Assembly (NCBI GenBank): GCA_035493475.1 | Contig: DATJIF010000044.1 | Coordinates: 3,868 to 67,867 of the forward strand | Length of the DNA stretch: 64,000 nt | DNA from: Actinospica sp035493475 | GTDB taxonomy: Bacteria; Actinomycetota; Actinomycetes; Streptomycetales; Catenulisporaceae | Direction of reading: 5' to 3' | In this document: in pieces, positions 1 to 9,089 of the stretch | Numbering within the stretch: position 1 is the stretch's first letter | How the letters are laid out: every line of letters begins with the position of its first letter | Notes under the pieces: model-generated | Database searches by the model: none | What the model saw: only the letters and a program-made list of their open reading frames with translations | What the model was told of the DNA's origin: nothing | Made by a program: the position numbers and the translations under genes

Positions 1-1023
1 CGCCTCGTGCTGCTCGCCCTCGTCGCACCGCTGCTCGCCGCCACGCTGCACCGCCTGCCGCGCGTCGAGAGTGCCCGCAGCCGCACGTTGTTCCTGGCCG
101 CTACCGGCGTCCTCGGTGCGCTCGGTGCCGCTACCTGGGCCGCAGGCGACCACGCCTCGACCGGTATCCAGGTCCCGATCGCCGTCTTCTCCGACATCGT
201 CCACCTGACCTCGATGGGTCTGTGGCTCGGCGGCCTCGCGATGCTGCTGCTCGTCGTCTGCCGACCGAGCCCTGACTCCGGCGGCGAACTGGCCGAGGCC
301 GTCACCGCCGTGCAGCGCTTCTCCCGGCTCGCGCTGTGCTGCATCGGCGCGCTCGTGGCCAGCGGCGTCTACCAGGCCTGGCGCAACGTCGGCTCCTGGG
401 CGGCGCTCAGCAGTACCTCGTACGGCCGAATGGTCGTCCTGAAGATCGGCGGCCTCTGCATCCTGGTCGGGCTCGGCTGGATGGCCCGCGACTGGATCCG
501 CCGCACGGTCGAGCACACCGGCCGGGTCGCCGTCGCCCAGGCGCAGCGGATGGAGCCCGCCGGACTGCTGGCCCGGCTGCGCCGCTCGGTCGCGCTCGAG
601 GCGGGCGTGGCGCTCATCGTGCTCGCCATCAGCTCGATCCTGGTGGAGAGTCAGCCGGGCCGCACCGCCGAGGCCGCGCAGACCGGCCCGACGAACGCCA
701 CGCTCGCGTTCAACACCGGCAGCGCCTCCGGCACCGTCACCGTGTACGTCGGCCCCGGCACCGAGGGCCCGAACCAGGCGCACCTCTACCTCAACAACGC
801 GAAGGGGCTGCCGTATGACGCGGCGCAGATCACATTGCAGTTCACTCTTCCGGCCCAGAAGCTCGGCCCGCTCACCGCGACCGTCGTGCGAGACGGACCG
901 GGTCACTACGTGGACCAGCCGCTGAGCCTGAGCTTCCCCGGCACCTGGACTTTGAGCCTGACCATCCGTAGCGACAACTTCAACGAGACGACGCTCACCG
1001 TGCCGGTGAAGATCAGCCCCTGA
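1..1023 (+). CDS. CopC/CopD-like copper resistance membrane protein, 3' part
   Basis: The frame is open from the first base, so the start lies upstream of the window. The visible ~340 residues show several hydrophobic segments, including one around IVHLTSMGLWLGGLAMLLL typical of the CopD domain. They end in a roughly 110-residue extracytoplasmic beta-rich domain resembling the YtkA/CopC-type tail of YcnJ-like proteins. In this family copper is bound outside the membrane and passed inward. A csoR-copZ-copA operon lies about 9 kb downstream, consistent with a copper theme but not linked in an operon. The assignment to CopD rests on family resemblance; no copper-ligand cluster is visible in this fragment. 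Confidence 0.7.
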   Translation, partial: RLVLLALVAPLLAATLHRLPRVESARSRTLFLAATGVLGALGAATWAAGDHASTGIQVPIAVFSDIVHLTSMGLWLGGLAMLLLVVCRPSPDSGGELAEAVTAVQRFSRLALCCIGALVASGVYQAWRNVGSWAALSSTSYGRMVVLKIGGLCILVGLGWMARDWIRRTVEHTGRVAVAQAQRMEPAGLLARLRRSVALEAGVALIVLAISSILVESQPGRTAEAAQTGPTNATLAFNTGSASGTVTVYVGPGTEGPNQAHLYLNNAKGLPYDAAQITLQFTLPAQKLGPLTATVVRDGPGHYVDQPLSLSFPGTWTLSLTIRSDNFNETTLTVPVKISP

Positions 1024-1066
1024 GGAATCGCAGCGTGCTCCATCCGACTGACGAATCTGCATATTA

Positions 1067-2314
1067 ATGGGCAAACCGGAGCAGACTAGTCTCGTGAGCG
1101 GAGTAGGCAGCAGGACCAGCAGTGGACGGTGGAAGGCCCCCACGGCGCTCGGCGTCGCGGCGGTCGTGGTGGCCGGGGCCGGCTGGTTCGGCCTGCGGCA
1201 GTCCGGGGTGCTCGACGACGGCTCCGGGGACGGGTATGTCGCGGCGCCGGTGACCAACGCGGCGCCCGCCAAGGTCAGCGTCGCGAACGGGGCCTCCGGC
1301 GTCACGCCGGACACCTCGGTCGTGCTGACCGCGCCCGTCGGCGAAACGATCGGCTCCGTCACGCTCGCCGACGCGGGCGCGCACGCCGTCGCCGGGACGT
1401 ACAGCGCGGACCGCAAGACCTGGACGTCCGCCGCGAACCTGCGCGTCGCCGACACCTACCAGTTGATCGCCGAGACCAACGATCCGAGCGTCAACGGCGT
1501 CGGACTGCAGCACGAGTCGTTCTCCACTGCCAACGAGGAGAACAACATCAAGTTCGACGACATGTACCCGATCGACGGCTCGACCGTCGGCGTCGGGCAG
1601 CCGGTCGTCCTCGAGTTCGAGAACCCGGTCCCCAAGGCCGACCGCGCCAACGTGGAGCGCGCGCTGACCGTCTACTCGAGCCCCGAGCAGCCGGGCTCCT
1701 GGGGCTGGCTGTCCGACCAGCGCGTCGACTACCGGCCGGAGAACTACTGGAAGCCGGGCACGAAGGTGCACGTGGCGATGAACCTCAGCGGCGTGCGGGT
1801 CGGCGACGGCCTCTACGGCGCGAAGGACCACAGCCTCGACTTCACCGTCGGCCGCGACCAGGAGACCCTCGTCAACCTCGCGAGCGACCACGCCACGGTC
1901 TACCGCGACGGCCAGGAGGTGCACAGCTTCGCCGTCACCGGCGGCATGCCCGGCCTCGACACGTGGGCCGGCACCTACGCCGTGATCGACAAGGCCTCCG
2001 ACATCCGCATGGACTCGCGCACCGCGGGCCTCGGCGACGCGTACGACATCCCCGACGTGAAGTGGGACGTGCACTTCACCTATTCGGGCTCGTACATCCA
2101 CTCCGCCCCGTGGTCGGAGTCCGCGCAGGGCAACACCAACGTCTCGCACGGCTGCGTCGGCACCAACCCGGACGATGCCGAGTGGTTCTACGACAGCACC
2201 CTGCCCGGCGACATCATCAGGGTCGTCAACTCGGCCCGCACCGGCGCGCTCGGCAACGGCTTCAACGACTGGCAGGAGTCCTGGACGCAGTGGCAGGCGG
2301 AGTCCGCGCTCTGA
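1067..2314 (+). CDS. L,D-transpeptidase (YkuD family) with N-terminal Ig-like domain
   Basis: This 415-residue protein has one hydrophobic segment near residues 26-45, either a signal anchor or an uncleaved signal peptide. Ig-like regions follow, and then a C-terminal YkuD domain. The catalytic motif SHGC lies at residues 360-363 with Cys363 as nucleophile, and an upstream conserved His sits in YIHSAPW near residue 345. Enzymes of this family make 3-3 crosslinks in peptidoglycan outside the membrane; the layout matches mycobacterial LdtMt2-type proteins. The ATG at 1067 has no clear ribosome binding site, and a GTG at 1094 is an alternative start. Confidence 0.9.
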   Translation: MGKPEQTSLVSGVGSRTSSGRWKAPTALGVAAVVVAGAGWFGLRQSGVLDDGSGDGYVAAPVTNAAPAKVSVANGASGVTPDTSVVLTAPVGETIGSVTLADAGAHAVAGTYSADRKTWTSAANLRVADTYQLIAETNDPSVNGVGLQHESFSTANEENNIKFDDMYPIDGSTVGVGQPVVLEFENPVPKADRANVERALTVYSSPEQPGSWGWLSDQRVDYRPENYWKPGTKVHVAMNLSGVRVGDGLYGAKDHSLDFTVGRDQETLVNLASDHATVYRDGQEVHSFAVTGGMPGLDTWAGTYAVIDKASDIRMDSRTAGLGDAYDIPDVKWDVHFTYSGSYIHSAPWSESAQGNTNVSHGCVGTNPDDAEWFYDSTLPGDIIRVVNSARTGALGNGFNDWQESWTQWQAESAL

Positions 2315-2342
2315 CATGAGGCCGCCCGCTATGGTCTGAGGC

Positions 2343-2789
2343 ATGGCGCTTGAGCCCGAGGACGCGATACCCCCGGAGTTTCTGCCCGCCGAGCCGGAGA
2401 CCCCGGCCGCCGGGGAGTTGAGCGACGGTGCCGCCTTCGCCCTCTTCGGCCTGCCGTGGCTGGCCGGGGCCGGCTGGCTGGAGTGGAACAACCACGGCAC
2501 CTGGTGGGTCTCGGCGCTCCTGCTGAGCGGATTCGGCTTCGTGGGCAGCGGATTCCTGCGCGGGAAGGCCGCCGACTTCCCGATCGTCCTGTGCGCGCTG
2601 GCCGCGCTCGGCCTCTACGTCTACGGCCTCGTCGCGGCCGACACGCTCTCGATCCGGTGCTGGCTCGCGATCTGGCTGTTCGACGCGATCGTGCTCTTCG
2701 GCGGCGCGATCCAGGAGCCGGAGCCGGAGCAGATGCCGCCGGCCCCTGCGACCGGTGAGATTCACGATCGCAGGGGCCGAGAGGATTAG
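2343..2789 (+). CDS. Small integral membrane protein, unknown function
   Basis: The product is 148 residues: an acidic, Pro-rich N-terminus (about 30 residues), three or four hydrophobic segments between about residues 33 and 118, and a charged tail. I do not recognise a family. It follows the L,D-transpeptidase by 28 bp on the same strand, so the two may be cotranscribed. Its stop codon overlaps the convergent chitinase stop by 4 bp, and no terminator is visible between them. Confidence 0.6.
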   Translation: MALEPEDAIPPEFLPAEPETPAAGELSDGAAFALFGLPWLAGAGWLEWNNHGTWWVSALLLSGFGFVGSGFLRGKAADFPIVLCALAALGLYVYGLVAADTLSIRCWLAIWLFDAIVLFGGAIQEPEPEQMPPAPATGEIHDRRGRED

Positions 2790-4078
2790 AACAGCGAGCT
2801 AGCCAGCGCGCTGGTGAGCGCGCCGCTGGTCGTGTCCTCGTCGAGCGACCACACCGAGGCGCCGCGCAGACCGGCGAGGTCCACGTAGAGGCCCTTCTCG
2901 GCGACGGTCTGCGGGGTGTCGTAGGAGTAGAACGTGCCCGAGGTCGCGTCGTACTTCCAGATCGAGGCCGTCACCGGGTCGTAGTGCACCGTGCCCGGCT
3001 GGTTGACGACGACGTTGTACGCGGCCTGGTCCTCGGAGGAGGCGCCGGTCGCGCTCTGGTAGAGGCCGTTGTCCGTGGCCGAGACGCCGGTCCAGGCGTG
3101 CGCGTAGTACGGGATCTCCAGCGCGATCTTGTCGGCCGGGACGCCGTGCTGCTCGTAGTACTGCACGGTCTGCACGACGGAGAACTTGTCGTTCGCGGCC
3201 TGCGGGTCCCTCGGGTCGGGCAGCAGGTTCGAGGTGAAGTCGGTCTGGTTCTCCCAGGCGCCGTGGAAGTCCAGCGTCATCACGTTGAACCAGTCCAGCG
3301 ACTTCGAGAGCTGCGACAGCTGCAGCTGCTGGGCCGCGGCGTACTGGTTCGGCGAGACGTCGGCGGTCAGCACGTAGTGCTCGCCGTTCGCCGCGCCCGC
3401 CTGGTTCACGGCGCCGCGGAAGGTCTGCATCAGGGCGGTGAAGTTCGGGGTGTCCTGGGGCCCGTACGGGTTGCCGTTGCCGGGCTCGTTCGGGTACTCC
3501 CAGTCGATGTCCAGGCCGTCGAAGATTCCCTTCGCGGCGCCGGGGGCCAGGCCCGGGATGTTGCCGTTCAGGTACTGGTCGACGCAGGAGTTCACGAAGG
3601 CCTGGCGGCCCGCGGCGGTGGACGCGATCTGCGAGAACTGGCCGGACCAGGACCAGCCGCCGATCGACATCACGATCTTGAGCTTGGGGTACTTGGCCTT
3701 CAGCTCGCGCAGCTGGTTGAAGTTGCCCGCCAGCGCCTGGGTCGCGGTGTCGGCCGTGCCGTCCACCGACTCGGTCGCTGCGAACGGGCGCTGGTAGTCG
3801 GCCCACGAGTCGCCGGAGGTGCACAGGCCGGCCGCGGACACGCTGGAGAACGCGTAGTTGATCTCGGTCAGCTTGCTCGCGGCGCCGTCGCTGATCAGGT
3901 CCTTCTCCAGGAAGCCGTTGTAGATGCTCCACTGGGTGAAGTAGCCGATCGCGACCTTGCCGCCGTTGTGCGCCTGGGCGGGCGCCGCGGCCTGCGCGGC
4001 GCCGGGCAGCGCGACGTCGGCCGTGAGCACGGTGGCCGCGATCAGCAGGGGCGCGAACGATCGTCTCAATATGCTCAT
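2786..4078 (-). CDS. Secreted GH18 chitinase
   Basis: This 430-residue enzyme has a Sec signal peptide ending near residue 31 (GAAQAAAPA). It is essentially a single catalytic TIM barrel. The two family signatures are visible: SIGGWSWSG (residues 138-146) and the catalytic DGLDIDWEYP (187-196), with Glu194 as the acid and the preceding Asp assisting. It should cleave beta-1,4-linked N-acetylglucosamine in chitin outside the cell. No carbohydrate-binding module is present, so soluble or amorphous chitin is the likelier substrate. A DasR-like operator lies 56 bp upstream of the ATG. Confidence 0.93.
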   Translation of the reverse strand: MSILRRSFAPLLIAATVLTADVALPGAAQAAAPAQAHNGGKVAIGYFTQWSIYNGFLEKDLISDGAASKLTEINYAFSSVSAAGLCTSGDSWADYQRPFAATESVDGTADTATQALAGNFNQLRELKAKYPKLKIVMSIGGWSWSGQFSQIASTAAGRQAFVNSCVDQYLNGNIPGLAPGAAKGIFDGLDIDWEYPNEPGNGNPYGPQDTPNFTALMQTFRGAVNQAGAANGEHYVLTADVSPNQYAAAQQLQLSQLSKSLDWFNVMTLDFHGAWENQTDFTSNLLPDPRDPQAANDKFSVVQTVQYYEQHGVPADKIALEIPYYAHAWTGVSATDNGLYQSATGASSEDQAAYNVVVNQPGTVHYDPVTASIWKYDATSGTFYSYDTPQTVAEKGLYVDLAGLRGASVWSLDEDTTSGALTSALASSLF

Positions 4079-4133
4079 GTGTGCGCTTGCTCTCCTCGGT
4101 ACGGGGCGAGCCTGAGGTGCGGGCAGCCGTAAA

Positions 4134-4165
4134 GGACTAGACCTGTTCGCGCACAGGTATAGTCC
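4134..4165. promoter_or_regulatory. DasR-like operator pair upstream of chitinase
   Basis: GGACTAGACCTG (4134-4145) and CAGGTATAGTCC (4154-4165) are inverted copies with one mismatch and an 8-bp spacer. Read in the chitinase direction, the element contains AGGTCTAGTCC. This resembles the direct-repeat/dre element (TGGTCTAGACCA-like) described upstream of Streptomyces chitinase genes and bound by the GntR regulator DasR. The match to the consensus is seen; control by DasR is inferred. Confidence 0.55.
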
Positions 4166-4205
4166 AATTTCGGCCGCCGGACAAGAGCGGTGCCGTTTGC
4201 CTAGG

Positions 4206-5540
4206 TCAGTGCTTGCGGCGGTATCCGTTCAGCGAGAACGGACGGCGCAGCAGCAGCCCCGCGCCGATCAGGAACACGCCCGTCACGCCGAGCACCATGC
4301 CCTCGCTGTGCATGCCCTCCGAGCTCACCACGTCGTCCGCCGCGAGCTGCGCGGAGATCTGGGTGGACGTCGCGCTCGCGGTGCCGTCGGCCGGGTCGGA
4401 GCCGCCGAGGCCGAGTGGGGCCAGCGGGCTGACGCCGGGCGGGTTGATCTCGGAGGCGATCTGGGCCAGCGTCGCGTACAGCTCGCCGTTGGTCGGATCC
4501 GCCGGCAGCGCGCCCGAGCCGACCACGCCGTCGTACCGGAAGGGCGCGAAACCGTTGTCCAGGAAGGCGGACAGCGGCGCGTCCTCGACGTAGCGCGCGA
4601 CCGTGCCCGGGTGCGCCTCCTCGAAGTAGTTGAACTGGGTGTGCGCCGCGTCGGCCCAGCCGGCGAACAGGATCGTGTGCTTCGAGGAGAGCAGGATGTC
4701 GCCGGGCAGCAGCGTCGTCGGGTCGATCGTGCGCGAGACCAGGTTCAGGTTCCCGGTCCAGAAGTCCGTGTTCTGATCCAGGTCCCAGGCCATCGACACG
4801 TAGCCGGAGCAGTCCTGCCGGTAGGTGCCGTTCTGGTTCGTGAACCACTCGGTCTGGCTGTACGGCACCCGCGCCTGCACCCACAGTTCCGCGCGGGCGA
4901 TGATCTGCGCGCGGGTGATCGTGCCGTGCGGCAGCTGGTACGAGGCGTCGCCGGGGGGCACGTTCGTGTACGGGAAGTACGTGTCGCCGCCGCCGAGGCC
5001 GTACGTCGATATCGACGTGATGCCCGCGGCCGAGGGCAGCGATCCGGTGTCGGTCGCGGCGGGCGTCGTGGCGGTCGTGGTCTTCGTCTTGCTCGGCGTC
5101 GCGCCGGCCGTGGCGGACCGCGAGGCACTGGCCGTGGCCGACGCGGTCTTCGTGGCGGTCGCGGTGGCCGTCGCGCAGTCCGTCGGGGTGGGCGTCGCGG
5201 TCGTGGTGCCGGTGCCCGTCCCGGTGGCCGTCGGCGTGCCGGTTCCCGTCGTCGTGGCCGTGGCCGTGGCGGTCGCGGTCGGGATCGGCGACGCGGATAT
5301 CGAGTCAGTGCCCGTAGGCGTCGGCGATTCGGTGCCCGTCGCAGACTTCGAAGGCGAGGCCGAGGCCGTGGCCGTGCTCGTGCAGGACGGGCTCGGCGAC
5401 GCGGCGGACGCGGCCGCCGCCGGAAAGGCGAGGACCGTTCCGTACACCAGCGAACCGGCGCCCACGGAGAGCGCGAACGCGACGGTGAGACGGCGTGACC
5501 GTGTGAAGGACGCCGTACCCTGATTCCCCTGTTTCGTCAC
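4206..5540 (-). CDS. Secreted NlpC/P60-like cell-wall hydrolase with membrane tail
   Basis: The start is GTG 5540, chosen because GGGAGAGG precedes it and the signal peptide begins directly after it. The 444-residue protein has a signal peptide, a linker of about 110 residues built almost only of Ser, Thr, Ala and Pro, and a catalytic domain. The domain shows the nucleophile motif DCSGYVSMAWDL and a later His in SSKHTILFAGW, the order expected for NlpC/P60 peptidases that cut peptidoglycan stem peptides. The C-terminus carries one transmembrane segment followed by basic residues, suggesting retention in the membrane. Substrate is not predictable from the sequence. Confidence 0.72.
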   Translation of the reverse strand: MTKQGNQGTASFTRSRRLTVAFALSVGAGSLVYGTVLAFPAAAASAASPSPSCTSTATASASPSKSATGTESPTPTGTDSISASPIPTATATATATTTGTGTPTATGTGTGTTTATPTPTDCATATATATKTASATASASRSATAGATPSKTKTTTATTPAATDTGSLPSAAGITSISTYGLGGGDTYFPYTNVPPGDASYQLPHGTITRAQIIARAELWVQARVPYSQTEWFTNQNGTYRQDCSGYVSMAWDLDQNTDFWTGNLNLVSRTIDPTTLLPGDILLSSKHTILFAGWADAAHTQFNYFEEAHPGTVARYVEDAPLSAFLDNGFAPFRYDGVVGSGALPADPTNGELYATLAQIASEINPPGVSPLAPLGLGGSDPADGTASATSTQISAQLAADDVVSSEGMHSEGMVLGVTGVFLIGAGLLLRRPFSLNGYRRKH

Positions 5541-5809
5541 GACCTCTCCCGGTGCGTGTGCGCGGCTGCAGATCTTGCCGTGGACCAACCTAGCAACGGC
5601 ACCTGAATTCGTGGAGGGGGGAGATCCGTAACAGTAGGGAAATACCGCCCGCGAAGCTGCCCCTAGCCAACCGGCTCGCGTCGCATTACGTTGCGAGCGG
5701 GGCGCGCGCTGTGAGCGCCCCGTCCTGATACCCGCCCGGTCCGGGCCTTCGCGCCAGGCGGCCACGGGGGGATCAGAGACTCATACTTCATAGAGCATGG
5801 GAGCTGCCG

Positions 5810-6976
5810 GTGAGCATCGGCGCCATGGACGGCCCGTCCCCGAACCGCACCGCGAGCGCCGCGGGGACCGCCGAGACCTGGTCGGACACCGTCGTGGGAC
5901 TCGACCTGCCGAGACTGACCCGCTACCTCGCCGTCCGGCTGCCCGGCTCGATCCGACCACCGCTGCGCGCGATGCCGCTGCCCGGCGGCCGGTCGAACCT
6001 CAGCTACGAACTCTGCGACGGGGACGGCAGGGTGCTGGTGCTGCGCCGCCCGCCGCTGCCGCTCGGCCCCGGCGGGCACGTCCCGGTGCCGGCCGCGCTC
6101 GCCGCCCCGGCCCCGGAGACCAGCCGCTCGGACATCCGCCGCGAGTACCAGGTGATCCGGGCGATCCACCAGGCGCACGGCCGGGCCGGGCGGGTCCCGG
6201 TCGCCGAGCCGTACCTGCTGTGCCAGGACACCTCGGTGATCGGCGCGCCGTTCTTCGTCACCGCCAAGGCGATCGGCACCGTGTACCGCTCCGAGAAGCA
6301 GTGCGCGGCCCTGAGCCCCAGCCAGGCGCGGGCCGTCTCGCACGGGCTGCTCGACGTGCTCGTCGCGCTGCACCTGCTGGACGTGCGCGCCGCCGGGCTC
6401 GCCGACTACGCGCGCACCGACCAGTTCCTGATCCGCCAGGTCGACCGCTGGGACCGGCTGCACGCGGCCAGCGCCAGCCGCGAGGTGCCCCGGCTGGCCC
6501 GGCTCGCCGCCGCGCTGCGCGCCGGGGTGCCGAACAACAGCCGGACCGCCGTGCTGCACGGGGACTACCGGCTGGAGAACGTCGTGTTCGACCTCGCCTC
6601 CATCGGCCGGGTCAACGCCGTGCTGGACTGGGAGGCCGCCACCATCGGCGACCCGCTGGTCGACCTCGGCCTGCTGCTGACCTTCTGGGAGGGGCCGGAC
6701 CAGCCGCTCAACCCGATCGCCTCGGCGCACACCCGCACCCGCGGCTTCCCGTCCAAGCGCCAGCTCGCCGACCGCTACGCCACCCGCACCGGCTTCGACC
6801 TGAGCCGGATCGGCTGGTACATCGCGCTCAACCACTACCGGGTGGCCGGGCTGCTCGAGGTGCTGCACTACCGGGTCAAGCACGGCCTGCCGGTGCCGCC
6901 CGGCCTGGAGCGCGCGGGCAGCTGGGTCGCCCCGCTGGTGGAGAGCGGGCTCGCGGCGCTGCGGGACAACCTCTGA
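5810..6976 (+). CDS. Phosphotransferase (APH / ACAD10-11-like kinase fold)
   Basis: The product has 388 residues with an aminoglycoside-phosphotransferase-type kinase fold. The N-lobe contains PLPGGRSNLSYEL. The catalytic loop is LHGDYRLENVVFD (HGDxxxxN) and the metal-binding acid lies in LDWEAATIGDPLVDL. The closest pattern is the ACAD10/11-type kinase used to phosphorylate hydroxyacyl groups in acyl-CoA metabolism, rather than antibiotic resistance, but no dehydrogenase neighbour supports this. The start is GTG 5810. Confidence 0.78.
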   Translation: MSIGAMDGPSPNRTASAAGTAETWSDTVVGLDLPRLTRYLAVRLPGSIRPPLRAMPLPGGRSNLSYELCDGDGRVLVLRRPPLPLGPGGHVPVPAALAAPAPETSRSDIRREYQVIRAIHQAHGRAGRVPVAEPYLLCQDTSVIGAPFFVTAKAIGTVYRSEKQCAALSPSQARAVSHGLLDVLVALHLLDVRAAGLADYARTDQFLIRQVDRWDRLHAASASREVPRLARLAAALRAGVPNNSRTAVLHGDYRLENVVFDLASIGRVNAVLDWEAATIGDPLVDLGLLLTFWEGPDQPLNPIASAHTRTRGFPSKRQLADRYATRTGFDLSRIGWYIALNHYRVAGLLEVLHYRVKHGLPVPPGLERAGSWVAPLVESGLAALRDNL

Positions 6977-7079
6977 CCCCTGACACGCACGCCGCAATTG
7001 CCCGGCGGCCAGGCCCGGGATGTCCTAGGGTGAGGATCGCCCCGCGTGTCGGCCCGGCGGGGGCGGGTACTCGGGGACG

Positions 7080-7808
7080 GTGGCCAGCGGGACGGAGCGG
7101 ATGGCAGGCAGCGGGACGCGGTGGGTGCCGGCGCGCGCGGCCCGCGTCCTGGCGGGGGAGTTCGACCGGGTGTTCCGCCCGGTGCTGGCCGAGGTGCGCA
7201 CCCGCGGCTGGCGCGCGATCCCGCTCTCCCTCGCGTCCGCGGCGCTGATCGCGGTCTTCGCGGTGCTGCAGCACACGGACCCGGGCTGGTGGCTGGTCGA
7301 GCACGTGGCCGCGGTCTACCAGGCGCTGCCGATCTGGCTGATCGTGCTGCGGCTGCCGCTGTCGATGTTCGCGCCCGCGCCGGATCTGCCCGCGTGGGGC
7401 GCCGTGGCCCAGGTGCTCGTCGTGTTCGCGGTCGCCGAGGTCCAATTGGGGCGTTGGCGCACTTTGCTGGTGGCCGTGTGCACCAATGCGCTCACCACGC
7501 TCTCCGCGCGCCTCATGTGGATCGTGAGCGCGGTGCTCGGCGTCGGCACTCCGCAGATCGACGCGTACGAACTGGACACCGGCCCGTCCACCGTCGTCGT
7601 GGCGCTCTCGGTATACGTGCTGCTCAGATGCCGCGCGTACATCCTGCTCGCGGCCATCGCCGGGGCCATGGTTCTCGAGACGGTGCTGCTGCCCAACCTG
7701 GCCGGGCGCGAACACCTGGTCTCGCTCGGCCTCGGGGCGGCCGCCTTCCTGATCGGAGACCGGCTTCCGGTCGCGCTGCGTGACCGAAGGGCCCGGCGTG
7801 CTCTGTGA
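7080..7808 (+). CDS. Rhomboid-like polytopic membrane protein
   Basis: A 242-residue protein with about six hydrophobic segments. A GPST sequence in one segment and a His in GREHLVSLGLG in the last are placed like the Ser and His of rhomboid serine proteases, but the canonical GxSG is not present. It may be a rhomboid-fold protein of uncertain catalytic competence. GTG 7080 is used; ATG 7101, preceded by GGAG, is an equally reasonable start. It follows the kinase gene on the same strand by about 100 bp. Confidence 0.5.
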   Translation: MASGTERMAGSGTRWVPARAARVLAGEFDRVFRPVLAEVRTRGWRAIPLSLASAALIAVFAVLQHTDPGWWLVEHVAAVYQALPIWLIVLRLPLSMFAPAPDLPAWGAVAQVLVVFAVAEVQLGRWRTLLVAVCTNALTTLSARLMWIVSAVLGVGTPQIDAYELDTGPSTVVVALSVYVLLRCRAYILLAAIAGAMVLETVLLPNLAGREHLVSLGLGAAAFLIGDRLPVALRDRRARRAL

Positions 7809-7953
7809 TACCGCTCACACCTGACGGCATTTCAGGTAACGGCGGGACGGATCCGAGTCGACAATCGGAGCGATCTTGGAATATATACGAATCCTGATCG
7901 CAAGGTCGGCCCACCCGGTCGGCCCGAGGCCGAGAATCGGAGCCGTACCCACC

Positions 7954-9063
7954 GTGACGCCAGAGCGCGCTATACCCCGTCCCCGCCGGGGCGCACCGCA
8001 AACCGCCGCGGCCGGCCCCGCACCGCAGCTCGCGCCGCACCGGGATAGGGGGACCGTGGCGGTGATCCTCTTCCAGCACGGACCGCTGTTCGAGAACTCC
8101 ATCCCGCTGACCGTCTTCGGCGTGGACCGGCGCGGCCACGGACTGCCCTACTACCGGCTGCTCGCCTGCATGGGCGAGGCCGGGCCGCTGCCCACCACCG
8201 GCGGGATCCTGCTGGCCACGCCGTACGGGCTGGCCGCCGCCGAGGCCGCCGGCACCGTCATCGTGCCCGCCTGGCGCTCGCCCACCGACCGGCCGCCGGA
8301 GCCCGCGCTGTCCACGCTGCGCCGCGCCGCCAAGGAGGGTGCGCGGGTGCTCGGCCTGGACAGCGGCGTGTTCGTGCTCGGCGCGGCCGGGCTGCTGGAC
8401 GGCCGCCGCTGCACCACGCACTGGCTGCACGCCCCGACCCTCGCCCGCCGCTACCCGCGCGCCCAGGTGCTGCCGCGCGAGCTGTGCGTGGACGACGGCG
8501 AGATCATCACCGGCGGGGGAGCGGCCGCCGGTCTGGACGCCTGCCTGCACGTGGTGCGCAGCGACCACGGCGCCCAGGCGGCGGCCCGGCTCGCGCGGCG
8601 GCTGGTCTTCCCGGCCGGGCGGCGCGGGGGTCAGACCCCGTACTTCGACAACGACGTGCCGGACGAACTGCGCGGCGACCCGCTCGCCGACGCGATGGCC
8701 TGGGCGCTGGACCACCTGACCGAACCCCTCGACGTGGACGCGATGGCCGCCCGCGCCGCGATGTCCCGCCGCTCCTTCGACCGAAAGTTTCGCGGCACCG
8801 TCGGGGTCGCGCCGTTGCAGTGGCTCAATGCGCAGCGGGTCATGTACGCGCAGCGGATGCTGGAATCCACCGACCTGCCGATGGATCAGATCGCGATCCG
8901 CAGCGGCTTCGGCTCGCTGGTCGCGATGCGCGGCCACTTCCGCCGGATGCTGTCCACCTCGCCCACCGCGTACCGCAGCAGCTTCCGCACCGACGAACCC
9001 GAGGAGTCGAAGGAGGATGTGAGCGAGAACATAGCCGACGTGGAGACTTCGGTGGATGGTTGA
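7954..9063 (+). CDS. adpA: AdpA-like transcriptional regulator (DJ-1/PfpI plus AraC DNA-binding domains)
   Basis: About 369 residues from GTG 7954 (alternatives TTG 7876 and GTG 8056). The N-terminal ~200 residues form a DJ-1/PfpI-like dimerisation domain; the C-terminal ~110 residues carry two AraC helix-turn-helix motifs (AARAAMSRRSFDRKFRG and IAIRSGFGSLVAMRGHFRR). The pattern follows Streptomyces AdpA closely and, as there, the next gene is orn. AdpA is the pleiotropic activator of aerial growth and secondary metabolism. Two differences are visible: the nucleophile-elbow Cys of the DJ-1 fold is replaced by Asp (GLDSGVFVL), and there is no in-frame TTA codon, the hallmark of bldA control of adpA in Streptomyces. 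Confidence 0.82.
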   Translation: MTPERAIPRPRRGAPQTAAAGPAPQLAPHRDRGTVAVILFQHGPLFENSIPLTVFGVDRRGHGLPYYRLLACMGEAGPLPTTGGILLATPYGLAAAEAAGTVIVPAWRSPTDRPPEPALSTLRRAAKEGARVLGLDSGVFVLGAAGLLDGRRCTTHWLHAPTLARRYPRAQVLPRELCVDDGEIITGGGAAAGLDACLHVVRSDHGAQAAARLARRLVFPAGRRGGQTPYFDNDVPDELRGDPLADAMAWALDHLTEPLDVDAMAARAAMSRRSFDRKFRGTVGVAPLQWLNAQRVMYAQRMLESTDLPMDQIAIRSGFGSLVAMRGHFRRMLSTSPTAYRSSFRTDEPEESKEDVSENIADVETSVDG

Positions 9064-9089
9064 GCGTGCGGAAGGTTACCCTCGACTCC

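Noticed and set aside
1064..2500. A minus-strand frame opposite the L,D-transpeptidase
   Set aside because: Val/Gly/Arg-rich with no motif, while the plus strand has an intact YkuD active site.
4197..5498. A long plus-strand frame opposite the NlpC/P60-like gene
   Set aside because: The translation is almost only Arg and Gly over the Ser/Thr linker of the real gene, a high-GC shadow.
5541..5700. A ydaO (c-di-AMP) riboswitch before the cell-wall hydrolase
   Set aside because: Such riboswitches often precede NlpC/P60 or Rpf genes, but the conserved core was not found in this leader.
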